DNA of 64,000 nucleotides from an uncultured Candidatus Actinomarina sp. (GCA_902533795.1 CACAND010000001.1:136159-200158); one strand, 5' to 3'. Numbered from the stretch's first letter, positions 34,716 through 44,885 are shown. Translations and numbers: made by a program. The notes: generated by a model from the sequence alone, not told the origin.

Positions 34716-35567
34716 ATGAATGGTATTAACATTCAAGAACTAGAAGGCATTTTAGGTAGAAAACAATATAGCAAAATTACAAACTTGGATACTTCATTTT
34801 TAGAAGAAAAAAAAGTTTTAATTACTGGTGCAAATGGAAGTATCGGTAACAGATTAGTAGATAAATTAAAAAGTAATGAAAAAATAAATTTATTAGCTAC
34901 CGATATATTTGGTGATTTTGAGTATTTAGATGTAACCGACAGTGAAAATGTAAAAAAAACAGTAAAAAAATTTGATCCCGATTATTTAATAAATTTGGCA
35001 GGGGCAAAGCACGCTCCCGAAGGAGAGATCGATACATTTAAAACATTTTCAATAAATACATTGGGAACTACAAACTTACTAGAAAATATTAGCAAAAAAA
35101 CAAAATTTTTATTAACTTCTACTTGCAAATCTGCAAATCCTGAAATTGTTTACGGAGCTTCAAAGCTAATTGCAGAAAGAATGGTCTTGAATGAACAAGG
35201 AAGTGTGGCAAGATTTTTTAACGTTGTTGAAACCAGTGGTAATGTTTTTGAAATATGGAACAATATTCCTGATTCTGAACCAATCGACCTCGCACCAACA
35301 TGTGAAAGACATTTTATTTCATTAGATGAATCTGTTGGACTAATTATTTTTTGCCTCAATAATGAACCTGGTAGATATATCGTAAACTCTGGACCTTTAA
35401 TTAAAATGAGTGATGTGGCTGAAAGACTTTATCCAGAAAGAAAAACCAATATTATTGCTCCTAGAAGAGGGGATAGATTGTCAGAAAAATTTCTTTCAAC
35501 AGCTGAATCTATAGAGTCTTATTTTTTAGGTACTGAAATTATAAAAGTTTCGAGTCTTCACGATTAA
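34716..35567 (+). CDS. CapD/FlaA1-like nucleotide-sugar epimerase/dehydratase (short form)
   Basis: 283 residues, a short-chain dehydrogenase: KVLITGANGSIGNRLVDKL is the NAD loop, NLAGAKHAPEGEIDTFKTF matches the AAxKHVPL-type segment of Polysacc_synt_2 proteins, LTSTCKSANPEIVYGASKL matches STDKAVNPxNxMGASK with the catalytic Tyr-Lys pair. It lacks the membrane domain of full CapD. Probably a 4,6-dehydratase or epimerase on UDP-HexNAc. GAGG Shine-Dalgarno 5 bases before the ATG. Confidence 0.78.
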   Translation: MNGINIQELEGILGRKQYSKITNLDTSFLEEKKVLITGANGSIGNRLVDKLKSNEKINLLATDIFGDFEYLDVTDSENVKKTVKKFDPDYLINLAGAKHAPEGEIDTFKTFSINTLGTTNLLENISKKTKFLLTSTCKSANPEIVYGASKLIAERMVLNEQGSVARFFNVVETSGNVFEIWNNIPDSEPIDLAPTCERHFISLDESVGLIIFCLNNEPGRYIVNSGPLIKMSDVAERLYPERKTNIIAPRRGDRLSEKFLSTAESIESYFLGTEIIKVSSLHD

Positions 35568-35576
35568 TATTTTCTT

Positions 35577-36299
35577 GTGAAAAAATCATTAACAATCTCT
35601 ATTCCTCTATTTAATGAAGAAGAGGGAATTCATAATTTATATAAAGAACTTATTAATGAAATTGAAAATATTCAAAAATATGTTGACCTTAAAATAATTC
35701 TTGTAAATGATGGCAGTACAGATTCAACACAAGTTTTACTTGAAAAGTTTTTTAAAGATAATATTTTTGAAATCGTTGCTCATAAAAATAATCTTAATCT
35801 TGACGGATTTCTTAAAACGTCGCTTACACTTTGTAATACAGATTATATTGCATTTTTGGACAGTGACTGTACCTACTCTCCGAAACTTATTTCAGAAATG
35901 CTACATTACATGACTGAAGACCTAGACGTAATTAGCGCTTCACCATGGCATCCTCAAGGAAGTGTTGTGGGCCTTTCAAAATTTAGAGTTTTTATAAGCA
36001 AAGGTGCAAACTTCGTTTATAGAATTATCATAAATAAAAAAATTTTTACAAGTAGCTCAATTTTAAAAATTTATAAGTATGAAACGATAAAAGATATTCA
36101 AATTAAATCTTCTGGGTTTGTTGCTATTACAGAATTGTATTGTAAAACTTTACTTAAGAAAACAAACTTTATGGAATTTCCTTGTCAGCTAACTATAAGA
36201 ATGTTTGGAAGTTCAAAAATACAATTTACCGCCACAATATTCAGCCATTTAAAATTTATGCTTCATCTTATATTGTTAAGAATTAAGTTTAAAAATTAA
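35577..36299 (+). CDS. GT2 glycosyltransferase
   Basis: 240 residues with a GTG start. GT-A motifs: LTISIPLFNEEEGIHNLYKE, IILVNDGSTDSTQV, IAFLDSDCTYSP (D-S-D), and ASPWHPQGSVVG. One short hydrophobic C-terminal stretch (HLKFMLHLILLRI) may contact the membrane. It lies 9 bases after the epimerase stop, so probably in the same unit. Acceptor unknown. Confidence 0.82.
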   Translation: MKKSLTISIPLFNEEEGIHNLYKELINEIENIQKYVDLKIILVNDGSTDSTQVLLEKFFKDNIFEIVAHKNNLNLDGFLKTSLTLCNTDYIAFLDSDCTYSPKLISEMLHYMTEDLDVISASPWHPQGSVVGLSKFRVFISKGANFVYRIIINKKIFTSSSILKIYKYETIKDIQIKSSGFVAITELYCKTLLKKTNFMEFPCQLTIRMFGSSKIQFTATIFSHLKFMLHLILLRIKFKN

Positions 36300-36337
36300 T
36301 CCTCTTTCTCTATTTTCAAGGTATTAATATTCTTTTT

Positions 36338-36511
36338 ATGACAAACAATATTTGTTTAGATAACTTATATACTTTAAATAAATTTGCTTCTTTAAATAAA
36401 GAAATACAAACTGAGGCTTTAATTTATTTTTGTTATAAATTTGAAAAGTATAAAAAAAATTTTGAAATTTCAATAAGGCATATCAATATAAAAAGGAATA
36501 TATCCCAGTGA
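36338..36511 (+). CDS. possible 57-residue protein coupled to the 2-epimerase
   Basis: ATG at 36338 opens 57 codons rich in Lys, Asn and Ile, starting MTNNICLDNLYTLNKFASLN. The TGA overlaps the GTG start of the next gene (GTGA), which is the junction type seen between real genes in this window. No domain recognised, no membrane span. In such AT-rich DNA a chance frame of this size is possible. Confidence 0.35.
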   Translation: MTNNICLDNLYTLNKFASLNKEIQTEALIYFCYKFEKYKKNFEISIRHINIKRNISQ

Positions 36512-37554
36512 TTAAAAATTTATTTATTGCTGGAACTAGGCCAGAAATAATTAAAATATCTCCGCTAGTTAATGAACTTAATGCTCAAGTTTTATTAACA
36601 GGCCAACACTTTAATAAAGAAATGCTTGAGGATTTCTTGCCTTTAATTAACCCGTCTAATTTATCAAATCTAGAACTTAAAGAGTTTAAAGATTTTAACC
36701 AGAGTCGATATCTTATATCAGATTTAATTAAATCGAAAATTTTAGAATTAGATATAGAAAATGTTTTTGTATTAGGTGATACAAATACAACTTTAGTAGG
36801 TGCAATCGCTGCTAAATCAGCAAATAAAAGATTATTTTTTATGGAGTCTGGGATGAGGACCGGAGACCTCAAACAAGTTGAAGAGTACAATAGATTGATT
36901 GTTGCACACTTAGCTGATGTTAATTTTTGTAATCATGAAAATAATGTAAACAACCTTAAAAAAGAAGGTATTGCAGACAACAAAATTTATCTTACAGGCA
37001 GCACTATTTTTAGTGCACTAAACAGATTAAATGTTTTTGAACTAAATGAGGATGAAAATAATTATATATTGCTTACTTTACATCGACCAGAAAATGTAGA
37101 TGACGAACATCGATTGAAAGAAATAATACTTGGTCTACAACTACTTGACTATAAGATAATATTTCCAATACATCCAAGAACAAAAGATAGAATAAATAAA
37201 ATAAATAACTTGGATACAGATCATATTGAAATTATTGAACCCAAAAATTATGATGACTTTGTAAAATTGATGAAATCTTCTAAGCTTATAATTTCTGACT
37301 CAGGAGGTCTTCAAGAAGAAGCAATGGTATTGCGAAAACCACTATTAATTCCAAGAAAACATACTGAAAGACCTGAAATGCTAGATGTCTTTAATATATT
37401 AACTTATGAAATATCATCGCTTCTAGAAAATGCGAAAGAGATAATTGCAAACAAGTCAAGCCTGCAAAAGAAAGTACGCGAGAGCAACTACTTGTATGGA
37501 AAAGATGAAGTAATTGATAATTACCTTAACCTTATAAATAATAAGTTGTTATAA
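36508..37554 (+). CDS. wecB: UDP-N-acetylglucosamine 2-epimerase (non-hydrolysing)
   Basis: 348 residues. Family motifs in order: FIAGTRPEIIKISPLV, VLGDTNTTLVGAIAAK, ESGMRTGD, LLTLHRPENVDDEHRL, FPIHPRTKDRI, and ISDSGGLQEEAMVLRKPLL with the catalytic/binding acidic pair. It converts UDP-GlcNAc to UDP-ManNAc, or acts on an equivalent substrate. A ManNAc-type dehydrogenase lies further right (47269), so UDP-ManNAcA may be made. GTG start coupled to the small frame upstream. Confidence 0.88.
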   Translation: MIKNLFIAGTRPEIIKISPLVNELNAQVLLTGQHFNKEMLEDFLPLINPSNLSNLELKEFKDFNQSRYLISDLIKSKILELDIENVFVLGDTNTTLVGAIAAKSANKRLFFMESGMRTGDLKQVEEYNRLIVAHLADVNFCNHENNVNNLKKEGIADNKIYLTGSTIFSALNRLNVFELNEDENNYILLTLHRPENVDDEHRLKEIILGLQLLDYKIIFPIHPRTKDRINKINNLDTDHIEIIEPKNYDDFVKLMKSSKLIISDSGGLQEEAMVLRKPLLIPRKHTERPEMLDVFNILTYEISSLLENAKEIIANKSSLQKKVRESNYLYGKDEVIDNYLNLINNKLL

Positions 37555-37568
37555 AAAGAATTATTGTT

Positions 37569-39497
37569 TTAACCAACTTTTGAAATGGTATTGTCTATCT
37601 TAGATTTTTTGCTGAATAAAAAATTATAAAAGTTATTAAACATATAACCCGCTGAAATTATAAAAATATAAAATGAGGCAATATCTTTCATAATGGACAC
37701 AAAATTTGTAAAGCTTGATGGAACTATAACACTAAAACTAGGAGTTAAGAAAATAAATAAAATTATAGAAAATTTTAGATTATTACTTTTTGTATACACG
37801 TAAAGAAAATATAAATAAAAATAGTGAATTGGGAGATTATAGACCATTCCAATAAAGAGCATTACCCCAGTAAAAAGAAGAACTGTTAAAGTGTGAAATT
37901 CAGATTTTAAGAACGGTGCAGATTCTTTAAAATACCGATCACTTATTTTAGACCTATTAATGTAAGAAATTAATATAGAGATAATTACCACTGGATAGTA
38001 AATAATATACGTATTCAAACCTGTAATAATTTCTATCAAATTTGAGAAAGAAAGAAAACCAAACCCATAAAATCTTCCCTCTAAAATGAAATTATTTTGA
38101 AATAAGGAAGTAGTAGAAATTCCTATAAAAGCCAATATGAACGTTAACGTAAAAATCATTGCAGTGTACTTTTTTTTAATAAGTTCAACATATAACTGAG
38201 CAAAGTAAACTATCCCCGGCCAGATCTGAAATAAAGCTAGAGGGAAAAGTAAGATTTTTTTAATTTTATTAATCGGTTTATTTTTATTATTAAAAAGAAA
38301 ATATATTAAAAGTCCAATTATTAAATCATCGTTCATAGTGAAAGTTAAAAAATTAATTGCTGGACTAACTAGTAAACAGGCTATCAAGAATGGTTCTTTC
38401 GGAGAGTGTTTCATAATTTTAATAATTAATAAAATAAATATGATTAATGTAACCGTTCCAATATAAATAGCTACCTGATGTGCGTTTGAATTAAATGATA
38501 TAAGGTTTGATATAGCACCGCCTTGAAGTATGAAGTCGCAATCAATGGTGCAGGGGATTCCATTTTTTTGATTATAAATATTTTTAAAACTAGCAAAATT
38601 ATAGTACATGTCAAAATATCTACCTGTACCAGTCCAAGCTCGTTGTGTAGGAAGAGTCCAGAGATTATTTAGCTCTAATGAAAATTTAAAGGGAGGTGAG
38701 AAAACTCCAGAAAGTATCCTTAATGTATAAAACGTAATTATTGAAAAATTGATAACTTTTAGATTATGGGAATTACTGTTTGACTTTTTGTTATAAATTA
38801 TATTTGCAAAATAGATAATGATAAGTAGTCCAAAATACTCATTAAACATAAATAAAAAGTATATGAAGTAAAATGTTTGGACCAACTTATTTTCTAGCTT
38901 GCTCACTAAAAAAGAAATAAAAGAGACATTGTAGAAATAACCTGATAAAGCGAATATCTCTTGATCAAGTGGAAAAAATATTCTTTCAAAATTTAATCCA
39001 GCTTCAAAAATAATATAAAAAATTATATAACCAATTGTATAAATAAAAATATTTGAACTTAAAGTATCTTTATTTGAAAAAACTAAGAGTGAAATAATTA
39101 AAATAAAAAAAATAGTTTCTAGTAACAAATATAAATTTTGAGAAGATCCTATAAAAACCACTTTTCTATTTGAACTATCTATTGCAATCTCTTCAACCAT
39201 ACCGATGCACTGGATATTTTCTATTTCAGGATATATAGCTAAGTTTCTTTTTTCGAAAATTAGATCTTCTTTGCTTGTGGAAGTAAACTCAAACATTCTT
39301 AAATCCAACATTGAGAGTGAGCAGTTTTGATTATTAATTTGTTGAATGCTCTCAGTTGATAATTCTTTAAAATCAGTATCTGGTTTTCTTAAATCATTGA
39401 TGATTAATAAACTTAACAAGAAAATTAAAAAAAGAGCTATTGAAATTTTTATCAATTTTATTGATATTTTTTTCCCTGATTTATTAATTAAATTCAT
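37569..39497 (-). CDS. GT-C-like membrane protein with extracytoplasmic two-Cys domain
   Basis: 642 residues from the ATG at 39497 (a TTG three codons earlier is possible). About 12 spans. After span 1 a soluble loop of about 75 residues contains Cys59 and Cys97 and the segment YPEIENIQCIGMVEEIAID followed by VVFIGSS. The protein at 44931 carries the same loop pattern. Probably a lipid-sugar-dependent transferase with an accessory disulfide domain. It lies 5 bases after the aminotransferase stop, so the two are co-transcribed. Confidence 0.6.
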   Translation of the reverse strand: MNLINKSGKKISIKLIKISIALFLIFLLSLLIINDLRKPDTDFKELSTESIQQINNQNCSLSMLDLRMFEFTSTSKEDLIFEKRNLAIYPEIENIQCIGMVEEIAIDSSNRKVVFIGSSQNLYLLLETIFFILIISLLVFSNKDTLSSNIFIYTIGYIIFYIIFEAGLNFERIFFPLDQEIFALSGYFYNVSFISFLVSKLENKLVQTFYFIYFLFMFNEYFGLLIIIYFANIIYNKKSNSNSHNLKVINFSIITFYTLRILSGVFSPPFKFSLELNNLWTLPTQRAWTGTGRYFDMYYNFASFKNIYNQKNGIPCTIDCDFILQGGAISNLISFNSNAHQVAIYIGTVTLIIFILLIIKIMKHSPKEPFLIACLLVSPAINFLTFTMNDDLIIGLLIYFLFNNKNKPINKIKKILLFPLALFQIWPGIVYFAQLYVELIKKKYTAMIFTLTFILAFIGISTTSLFQNNFILEGRFYGFGFLSFSNLIEIITGLNTYIIYYPVVIISILISYINRSKISDRYFKESAPFLKSEFHTLTVLLFTGVMLFIGMVYNLPIHYFYLYFLYVYTKSNNLKFSIILFIFLTPSFSVIVPSSFTNFVSIMKDIASFYIFIISAGYMFNNFYNFLFSKKSKIDNTISKVG

Positions 39498-39502
39498 AAG
39501 AA

Positions 39503-40612
39503 TCAAAATCTAAATTTTTTTAACTCTTTAACAACTCTTTCCTTTTCTTCTTTTTTCATAAATGCATAGAAAGGTATTGACATTATCTCTTTAGAAATCT
39601 TTTCTGTATTTGGTAGCTTTTCTGTTTTTATGGAAAGTTTTTTAATAACTGGCTGTTTATGTATAGGGTTCTCGTAATATATTGAAGATTTTATTCCTTT
39701 TGTGTTTAATTTATTCATCAATTGTGCTCTTTTATTTTTAGGTACCCTAATTGTAAAATAATTCATCACAATATTCTCACTTTCCATAACTGGCTTTTTT
39801 ATAGAGTCAATAGATTCAAAATTTTTACTATAAAAGTTGAATAAATCTAATCTACTTTTTCTTATTTTATTAAATCCTTTTAGCTTTTCATTTAATACAA
39901 ATGCATTTAAAGAATCTAATCTAGAGTTAAAACCAACCCTGTAATGCTTATATTGAGTTTTTTGCCCGTGATTCTTAAGAGATTTAACTTCATCATATAT
40001 TTTTTTATTATTTGTAATAAGAGATCCACCATCACCAATGCCGCCAAGAGTTTTACTGGGAAAAAATGAAAATGCGCTACAGTCACCAAAAGTCCCAAGA
40101 AATTTTTTATCAGGATCCATACTTCCAAATGACTGGGCGCAATCTTCTAGTATTTTTAAATTATTTTTTTTTGCAAAAATAGAAACTTCCTTGATATTTG
40201 CATTATTTCCAAATAAATGCACTGGGATAATTGCTTTTGTCTTCTTTGTGATTTTCTTAGCTGCATCATTTAGATTTATGCAATAGGTGTCTGGTTCAAT
40301 ATCTAAAAAAACAGGAATAGCATCTAATTGAAGAACGGTTTCTACTGTAGCAAAGTAAGTAAATGAAGGTAATAAAACTTCATCTCCTTTTTTTATATTT
40401 AAGGCTATTAAACCAAGCAATAGGGCATCGGTTCCTGAATTGAGAGTGGTTGCATATTTGACATTAAATAGACTAGCCAAATTTTTTTCAAATATTGATA
40501 CTATCTCTCCATTAACATACTGGCCAGTTGAATATTGCTGATATAAATTTTTTTGATTAATTCCTAATTTTTGATTTTCGCGAAGTGGGTTTGCAACCTG
40601 TATCTCTATCAT
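39503..40612 (-). CDS. DegT/DnrJ/EryC1-type PLP sugar aminotransferase
   Basis: 369 residues. NSGTDALLLGLIAL binds PLP phosphate, LPSFTYFATVETVL, IPVHLFGNNANI, ILEDCAQSFGS with the Asp that contacts the pyridine nitrogen, and SFFPSKTLGGIGDGG where K187 is the Schiff-base lysine. It transaminates a keto-sugar nucleotide made by one of the 4,6-dehydratases of the cluster. It is the first gene of a two-gene minus-strand unit. Confidence 0.92.
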   Translation of the reverse strand: MIEIQVANPLRENQKLGINQKNLYQQYSTGQYVNGEIVSIFEKNLASLFNVKYATTLNSGTDALLLGLIALNIKKGDEVLLPSFTYFATVETVLQLDAIPVFLDIEPDTYCINLNDAAKKITKKTKAIIPVHLFGNNANIKEVSIFAKKNNLKILEDCAQSFGSMDPDKKFLGTFGDCSAFSFFPSKTLGGIGDGGSLITNNKKIYDEVKSLKNHGQKTQYKHYRVGFNSRLDSLNAFVLNEKLKGFNKIRKSRLDLFNFYSKNFESIDSIKKPVMESENIVMNYFTIRVPKNKRAQLMNKLNTKGIKSSIYYENPIHKQPVIKKLSIKTEKLPNTEKISKEIMSIPFYAFMKKEEKERVVKELKKFRF

Positions 40613-40772
40613 TTTATAAAATTTTTTATCATTAATTTAAATATGTTACTTTCTTGATGTTACTTGAATCTTAAGAAGTTAGAAAGCAATATAGTTTTCA
40701 ATTTTTTTGATTAAGCAGATTTTTCTTTGGTACTTTAACAAAGACATAATATATCATTAATATTTAATCAGT

Positions 40773-42167
40773 TTGAAAAAAAATATAAATTTACTTTTTG
40801 TGTACGAAATAATTATTTTCTTTACAGTTTCTGCATTAATAATATATGCGCTAATTTATAACTTACTACACTACAATCCAGCATGGGGTTATGATGGCGA
40901 AGCACATCATGCTTATGTACAAAATTTCCTAAATATTTTTGGCCCATATAAAACTGATCAACCTGCATCTAACTTTACATATGAATTCTTTAGCCCCCCT
41001 TTGCCATATGTTTTTCCAGCTTTTATAAATGAAGCATGTAAATCTTTATCATCTGTAGTCAACATTTTAGAATTTTGTCAAAATTTATATGGTTTTGTTA
41101 ACATTGGTTTTTTAAGTCTTCTTTACTTAAGTTTGCTTTTTATATATATGAAAATTGTAAATAAAGTACTAAAAAGTAAAAAAACTCTCAGTTCAACAAC
41201 ACTATTAGTTTTAGGACTTTTTTCCATCAACTATAAAGCAATATCTATGATAAGGGCTGAGATGTATATTCTTTTTTTAAGTGCTTTTCTGATTTATAGA
41301 CTATTAATTCTTATTGAAAAATCTTACACCTACACGACAATAGATATAATAATATTTGGTTCGACTATCGGACTCCTTGCATTAAGTAGGCAATGGGCCT
41401 TTTTATTATTTCCCGCATACTTTATTGTTTTCTTTTTTATTAACAAAAAAAGTAAAAAAAATTATTTACAATTTTTGATATTTTCATTTATTTTAGGCTT
41501 TACAATCTCAAGTTGGTTTTATTTTAGACTTTATGTCGATTATGGTTCATTTACGAGTTTCAATATGGAGTCTTCAGGATTTAGTTTTAGTAACCAGACT
41601 CAATCTTTTTACTTACCATCAAAAGAAGCAGCGAGTTACTTCTTTTACAAACCTATAAGGCCATATTTTGAAAATTCATTCTTGCCTATACTTTATAGTG
41701 ATTTATGGGGTGACTATTGGGGTTATTTTTCATTTACTAGCAGGTCTCTAGATACTGGGCGAAATCAATTATTGATTGGTGATTATCTTGGGAGGGTAAA
41801 CCTAGTATCGATTTTCCCATCATTACTCTTGATTTTAGGATTTAGAAATAGTCTAAAATCTACAAAATCTAAGAGGAAATCGACATATGACTTTTTAAAT
41901 ATTTATATAACTTTCGGAGTAATTTTTAGTTTTTTTGGGTATTTATGGTTTTTGATTTCCTATCCACAAATCTCTGGAGATACAATAAAGTCAACTTATA
42001 TGATCCAACTTTTTCATCTCCTTGGATTAAGTTCTATAATTTATATTGAAAACTTAAAGGAAAAAAAGAAAAATTTTTATTATTTTATTCAAATATCACT
42101 TTTAATTGTTTTCATACATAATTTTCAAACTATGTTGAGTCATTTTCCAAAAATAAATTTATTTTAA
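40773..42167 (+). CDS. GT-C-like polytopic membrane protein
   Basis: 464 residues, about 11 spans, TTG start. The first loop reads NPAWGYDGEAHHAYVQNFL, with an acidic D-G-E pair after span 1, the expected place for the GT-C catalytic motif (D-E/E-x-x). Other family marks were not recognised. It is divergent from the aminotransferase with a 160-base spacer in which I see no other gene. Confidence 0.6.
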   Translation: MKKNINLLFVYEIIIFFTVSALIIYALIYNLLHYNPAWGYDGEAHHAYVQNFLNIFGPYKTDQPASNFTYEFFSPPLPYVFPAFINEACKSLSSVVNILEFCQNLYGFVNIGFLSLLYLSLLFIYMKIVNKVLKSKKTLSSTTLLVLGLFSINYKAISMIRAEMYILFLSAFLIYRLLILIEKSYTYTTIDIIIFGSTIGLLALSRQWAFLLFPAYFIVFFFINKKSKKNYLQFLIFSFILGFTISSWFYFRLYVDYGSFTSFNMESSGFSFSNQTQSFYLPSKEAASYFFYKPIRPYFENSFLPILYSDLWGDYWGYFSFTSRSLDTGRNQLLIGDYLGRVNLVSIFPSLLLILGFRNSLKSTKSKRKSTYDFLNIYITFGVIFSFFGYLWFLISYPQISGDTIKSTYMIQLFHLLGLSSIIYIENLKEKKKNFYYFIQISLLIVFIHNFQTMLSHFPKINLF

Positions 42168-42185
42168 GACCTTATCAATTAAAGA

Positions 42186-43043
42186 TTAATAGTTAATTTT
42201 TTTAAAAAATTCTTTTAATGTGCTTGGGATCATCGAAGTTAGTTTGTAATATATTTTGCGATAGTAAGTTATATAAAAATATTTAAGATTAATTTTTTTA
42301 ATTAGATTAAAGATAATTCTGTAATACCTAAGTTTCCTATTTATATTTTTATCGGATAAAATATTATGTGTTGCTTCAATGAAATACTTATCTAAAAATC
42401 TTGGGTATCCTGAAAGCTCCATTTTACATCTATAAGCAACATGGATTCTTTCTATATGACCAGTTAATATTTCTGAATCAACATGTTTTACTTCTTTGTT
42501 AACCAGATCAATTTTTATAGAGTGGAAAAGCTTCCCAAGCGCGGCATCATCAATGAGATTATGATCCCAATTATTTTGGTTTTCAAGAATTTTTAATACA
42601 GAAAAATTATTTAAAATAATACATGATCCATGTGCATAATTAAATAAATTTTCATATGATGTTTTTCTTCCAGAATAAAAAGGCTTTGATGATTTGTTAC
42701 TAAAAAGATATTTCTTCATTTCTTTTACGTTTATGTATGTTGAACTGTTTGATCTTACTAAATAATCGAACGAGAAATTTTCAACAAGCCAATCGAAAGC
42801 AGCTATTGTTTTATAACCAATATCTTTTAAACTGTCTCCAACCTCTAAAGTAAGATAATTTTTTTCAAAATTATGAGATTTCCCTCCTTTATAAAATATT
42901 GCAATTGAGTCTGAGCCTAAGTCGCTAACCCATGTCTTATGTTGAGTTTTTTCATTTAGAGATGAAGGATATTTTTCGGAACTTAGAATTAAAAAAATAA
43001 ACTTAAAATGTTTTTTTGGTTTATTTTTATTTTTAAAACTCAC
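42186..43043 (-). CDS. GT31/Fringe-like glycosyltransferase
   Basis: 285 residues, no membrane span. FIFLILSSEKYPSS and TQHKTWVSDLGSDSIAIFY at the N-terminus, FDYLVRSNSSTYINVKEMKKYL in the place of the Fringe/GT31 donor-binding loop, YAHGSCIILN, and LIDDAALGKL with an acidic pair like the E-D-V/D-D-A region. This order resembles galactosyl/GlcNAc transferases of the Fringe clan; the classical D-D-D is replaced by SNSST. Assignment is by pattern only. Confidence 0.55.
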   Translation of the reverse strand: MSFKNKNKPKKHFKFIFLILSSEKYPSSLNEKTQHKTWVSDLGSDSIAIFYKGGKSHNFEKNYLTLEVGDSLKDIGYKTIAAFDWLVENFSFDYLVRSNSSTYINVKEMKKYLFSNKSSKPFYSGRKTSYENLFNYAHGSCIILNNFSVLKILENQNNWDHNLIDDAALGKLFHSIKIDLVNKEVKHVDSEILTGHIERIHVAYRCKMELSGYPRFLDKYFIEATHNILSDKNINRKLRYYRIIFNLIKKINLKYFYITYYRKIYYKLTSMIPSTLKEFFKKINY

Positions 43044-43138
43044 ATCGTAATATTAATACTTTGGAAAAAGATATATTCACGGTAATTCTACTAATAATGA
43101 TTAGAGTTAATAAAATATAGATATTTAAAATCGATCAG

Positions 43139-43144
43139 TATAAT
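43139..43144 (+). promoter_or_regulatory. -10 box (TATAAT) of a leaderless start
   Basis: A perfect TATAAT ends 6 bases before the ATG at 43151, placing the predicted transcript start at the start codon. There is no Shine-Dalgarno. Confidence 0.5.
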
Positions 43145-43150
43145 CTAGAT

Positions 43151-44155
43151 ATGAAAATTTTTGTCACAGGTATTGCTGGATTCTTAGGTGGGCATGTAGC
43201 AGAAAACTTACTTGCAGCCGGACATGAAGTTAGCGGTTGTGACAATTTAATTGGTGGATATCTTGATAATGTACCCGAAGATGCAGATTTTTATCAAGTA
43301 GATGCAATTTACCTTAATCAGATGAAAAAACTTACAAAGGGTTCTGATATTGTAATTCATACAGCTTGTACTGCTTATGAGGGTTTAAGTGTTTTCTCAC
43401 CTTACCTAGTTGGACAAAATACTTATCAAATTTCTATGTCGGTTTTTACAGCTGTTGCCGATAACAAAATACCAAAATTGATTAATTGTTCAAGTATGGC
43501 AAGATATGGTGAACAGGAAACTGTTCCTTTTACCGAAGATATGGTTCCTAAACCTCAAGATCCATACGGTATTGCAAAACTTGCATCTGAGGAAAGCTTA
43601 AAAGTAATGAGTGAAGTTCATGATTTTGAATTTGTCAATCTTGTTCCTCACAACATTATTGGTCCAAAACAAAAATATGATGATCCATATAGAAATGTAG
43701 TTTCAATAATGATTAATAGAGTACTAAATGATCAACCTCCAATAATATATGGTGATGGCTCTCAACAAAGATGTTTTTCAGATATAGATGATGTAGTAAA
43801 TCCAATTACTAACTCTTTAACGAATCCAAATGCCGTATCTGAAACAATAAATATAGGTCCTGACGAGGATGTAATATCAATTCTTGAATTATCTGAAAGG
43901 GTTTTAAAAATATTGAATTCCGATTTGGAACCTATCTTTGTTGATCCAAGACCTCAAGAGGTATCGTTTGCTCATTGCTCAGCTGAGAAATCAAGGAACT
44001 TGCTTGATTACAAAACAACGGTTCCTTTAGACCAGTCAATTGAAAAAATTGCTAATTGGATTATTAAAATGGGTCCAAAAAAATTTAGATATCACTTGGA
44101 TATAGAAATAATAAATGAAAATACACCAAAAACATGGAAAGATAAATTAATCTAA
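43151..44155 (+). CDS. NAD-dependent nucleotide-sugar epimerase/dehydratase
   Basis: 334 residues, extended SDR. MKIFVTGIAGFLGGHVAENL holds the G-x-x-G-x-x-G loop; NCSSMARYGEQETVPFTED and DPYGIAKLASEE give the active-site Ser and Tyr-x3-Lys; INIGPDEDVISILELSERV is the C-terminal substrate region. It resembles UDP-glucose/UDP-GlcNAc 4-epimerases. It converges on a methyltransferase gene with one base between them. Confidence 0.82.
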   Translation: MKIFVTGIAGFLGGHVAENLLAAGHEVSGCDNLIGGYLDNVPEDADFYQVDAIYLNQMKKLTKGSDIVIHTACTAYEGLSVFSPYLVGQNTYQISMSVFTAVADNKIPKLINCSSMARYGEQETVPFTEDMVPKPQDPYGIAKLASEESLKVMSEVHDFEFVNLVPHNIIGPKQKYDDPYRNVVSIMINRVLNDQPPIIYGDGSQQRCFSDIDDVVNPITNSLTNPNAVSETINIGPDEDVISILELSERVLKILNSDLEPIFVDPRPQEVSFAHCSAEKSRNLLDYKTTVPLDQSIEKIANWIIKMGPKKFRYHLDIEIINENTPKTWKDKLI

Positions 44156-44156
44156 T

Positions 44157-44885
44157 TTATCTTTTTTTAGCTTTTACAAAATAACCAAAGTTTAAAAGCT
44201 CGTGACTTCCATTATCCTTTTTACTTAGACTGCCTAATAGAACTAAAACGATATAAATACCAACTTTATAAAATATATTTAAATTTTTTGAAGAATATTC
44301 GAAAGCCACATTTTTAATCCTTCTTACTTCCTGAGCTAAATATTCAAAATAGTTTCCATTTGGAATAATTTCTTCAATTTCAAATCCTAAGTTTTCTAGG
44401 TGATGTTGATAATAATATCTATTAAAACCAGTTGAGTAATGATAGGGAGCATAATGAGTAAGGCTGTTAAAAGGTGCAGTTAATATCAAATTTCCACCTT
44501 TTTTCAAAATTCGATGAATTTCTTTTAATGCCTCTAGTGGGTCTGGGACGTGTTCGATTACCTCTATGCATAAAACATTGTCAAAATAATTCTCAGAAAC
44601 CGGGATGTCTACAATGTCAGAAACAATATCAAGTTTTTCATAGTTTCTTTCATTAGTTTGAATACCTGTTCCATCTCCAGAACCATCATATTCGGCAATA
44701 TCTTGTGAAGTGTAGTTTAAGTGTTCACAAAATTTTTTATACTTTCCCTCTCCTGCACCTGCATCGAGAATTAAAGATCCTTTTTGTAAGTTGGATAATT
44801 TATTTTCAATCCAATCATCTCGGCTAATACCATTCTTAGTTCCAACTGTACCAGTTATGACTTGGTTTATTTTCCGTTTTAACAT
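44157..44885 (-). CDS. class I SAM-dependent methyltransferase
   Basis: 242 residues. Motif I SLILDAGAGEGKYKKF, motif II region FDNVLCIEVIEHVPDPLEAL and post-motif LKKGGNLILTAPFNSLTHY are those of UbiE/Methyltransf_11-type enzymes. The C-terminal helix (YKVGIYIVLVLLGSL) may associate with the membrane. It probably methylates a sugar or a lipid-linked intermediate of the surface polysaccharide. It is divergent from the 783-residue membrane protein. Confidence 0.85.
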   Translation of the reverse strand: MLKRKINQVITGTVGTKNGISRDDWIENKLSNLQKGSLILDAGAGEGKYKKFCEHLNYTSQDIAEYDGSGDGTGIQTNERNYEKLDIVSDIVDIPVSENYFDNVLCIEVIEHVPDPLEALKEIHRILKKGGNLILTAPFNSLTHYAPYHYSTGFNRYYYQHHLENLGFEIEEIIPNGNYFEYLAQEVRRIKNVAFEYSSKNLNIFYKVGIYIVLVLLGSLSKKDNGSHELLNFGYFVKAKKR

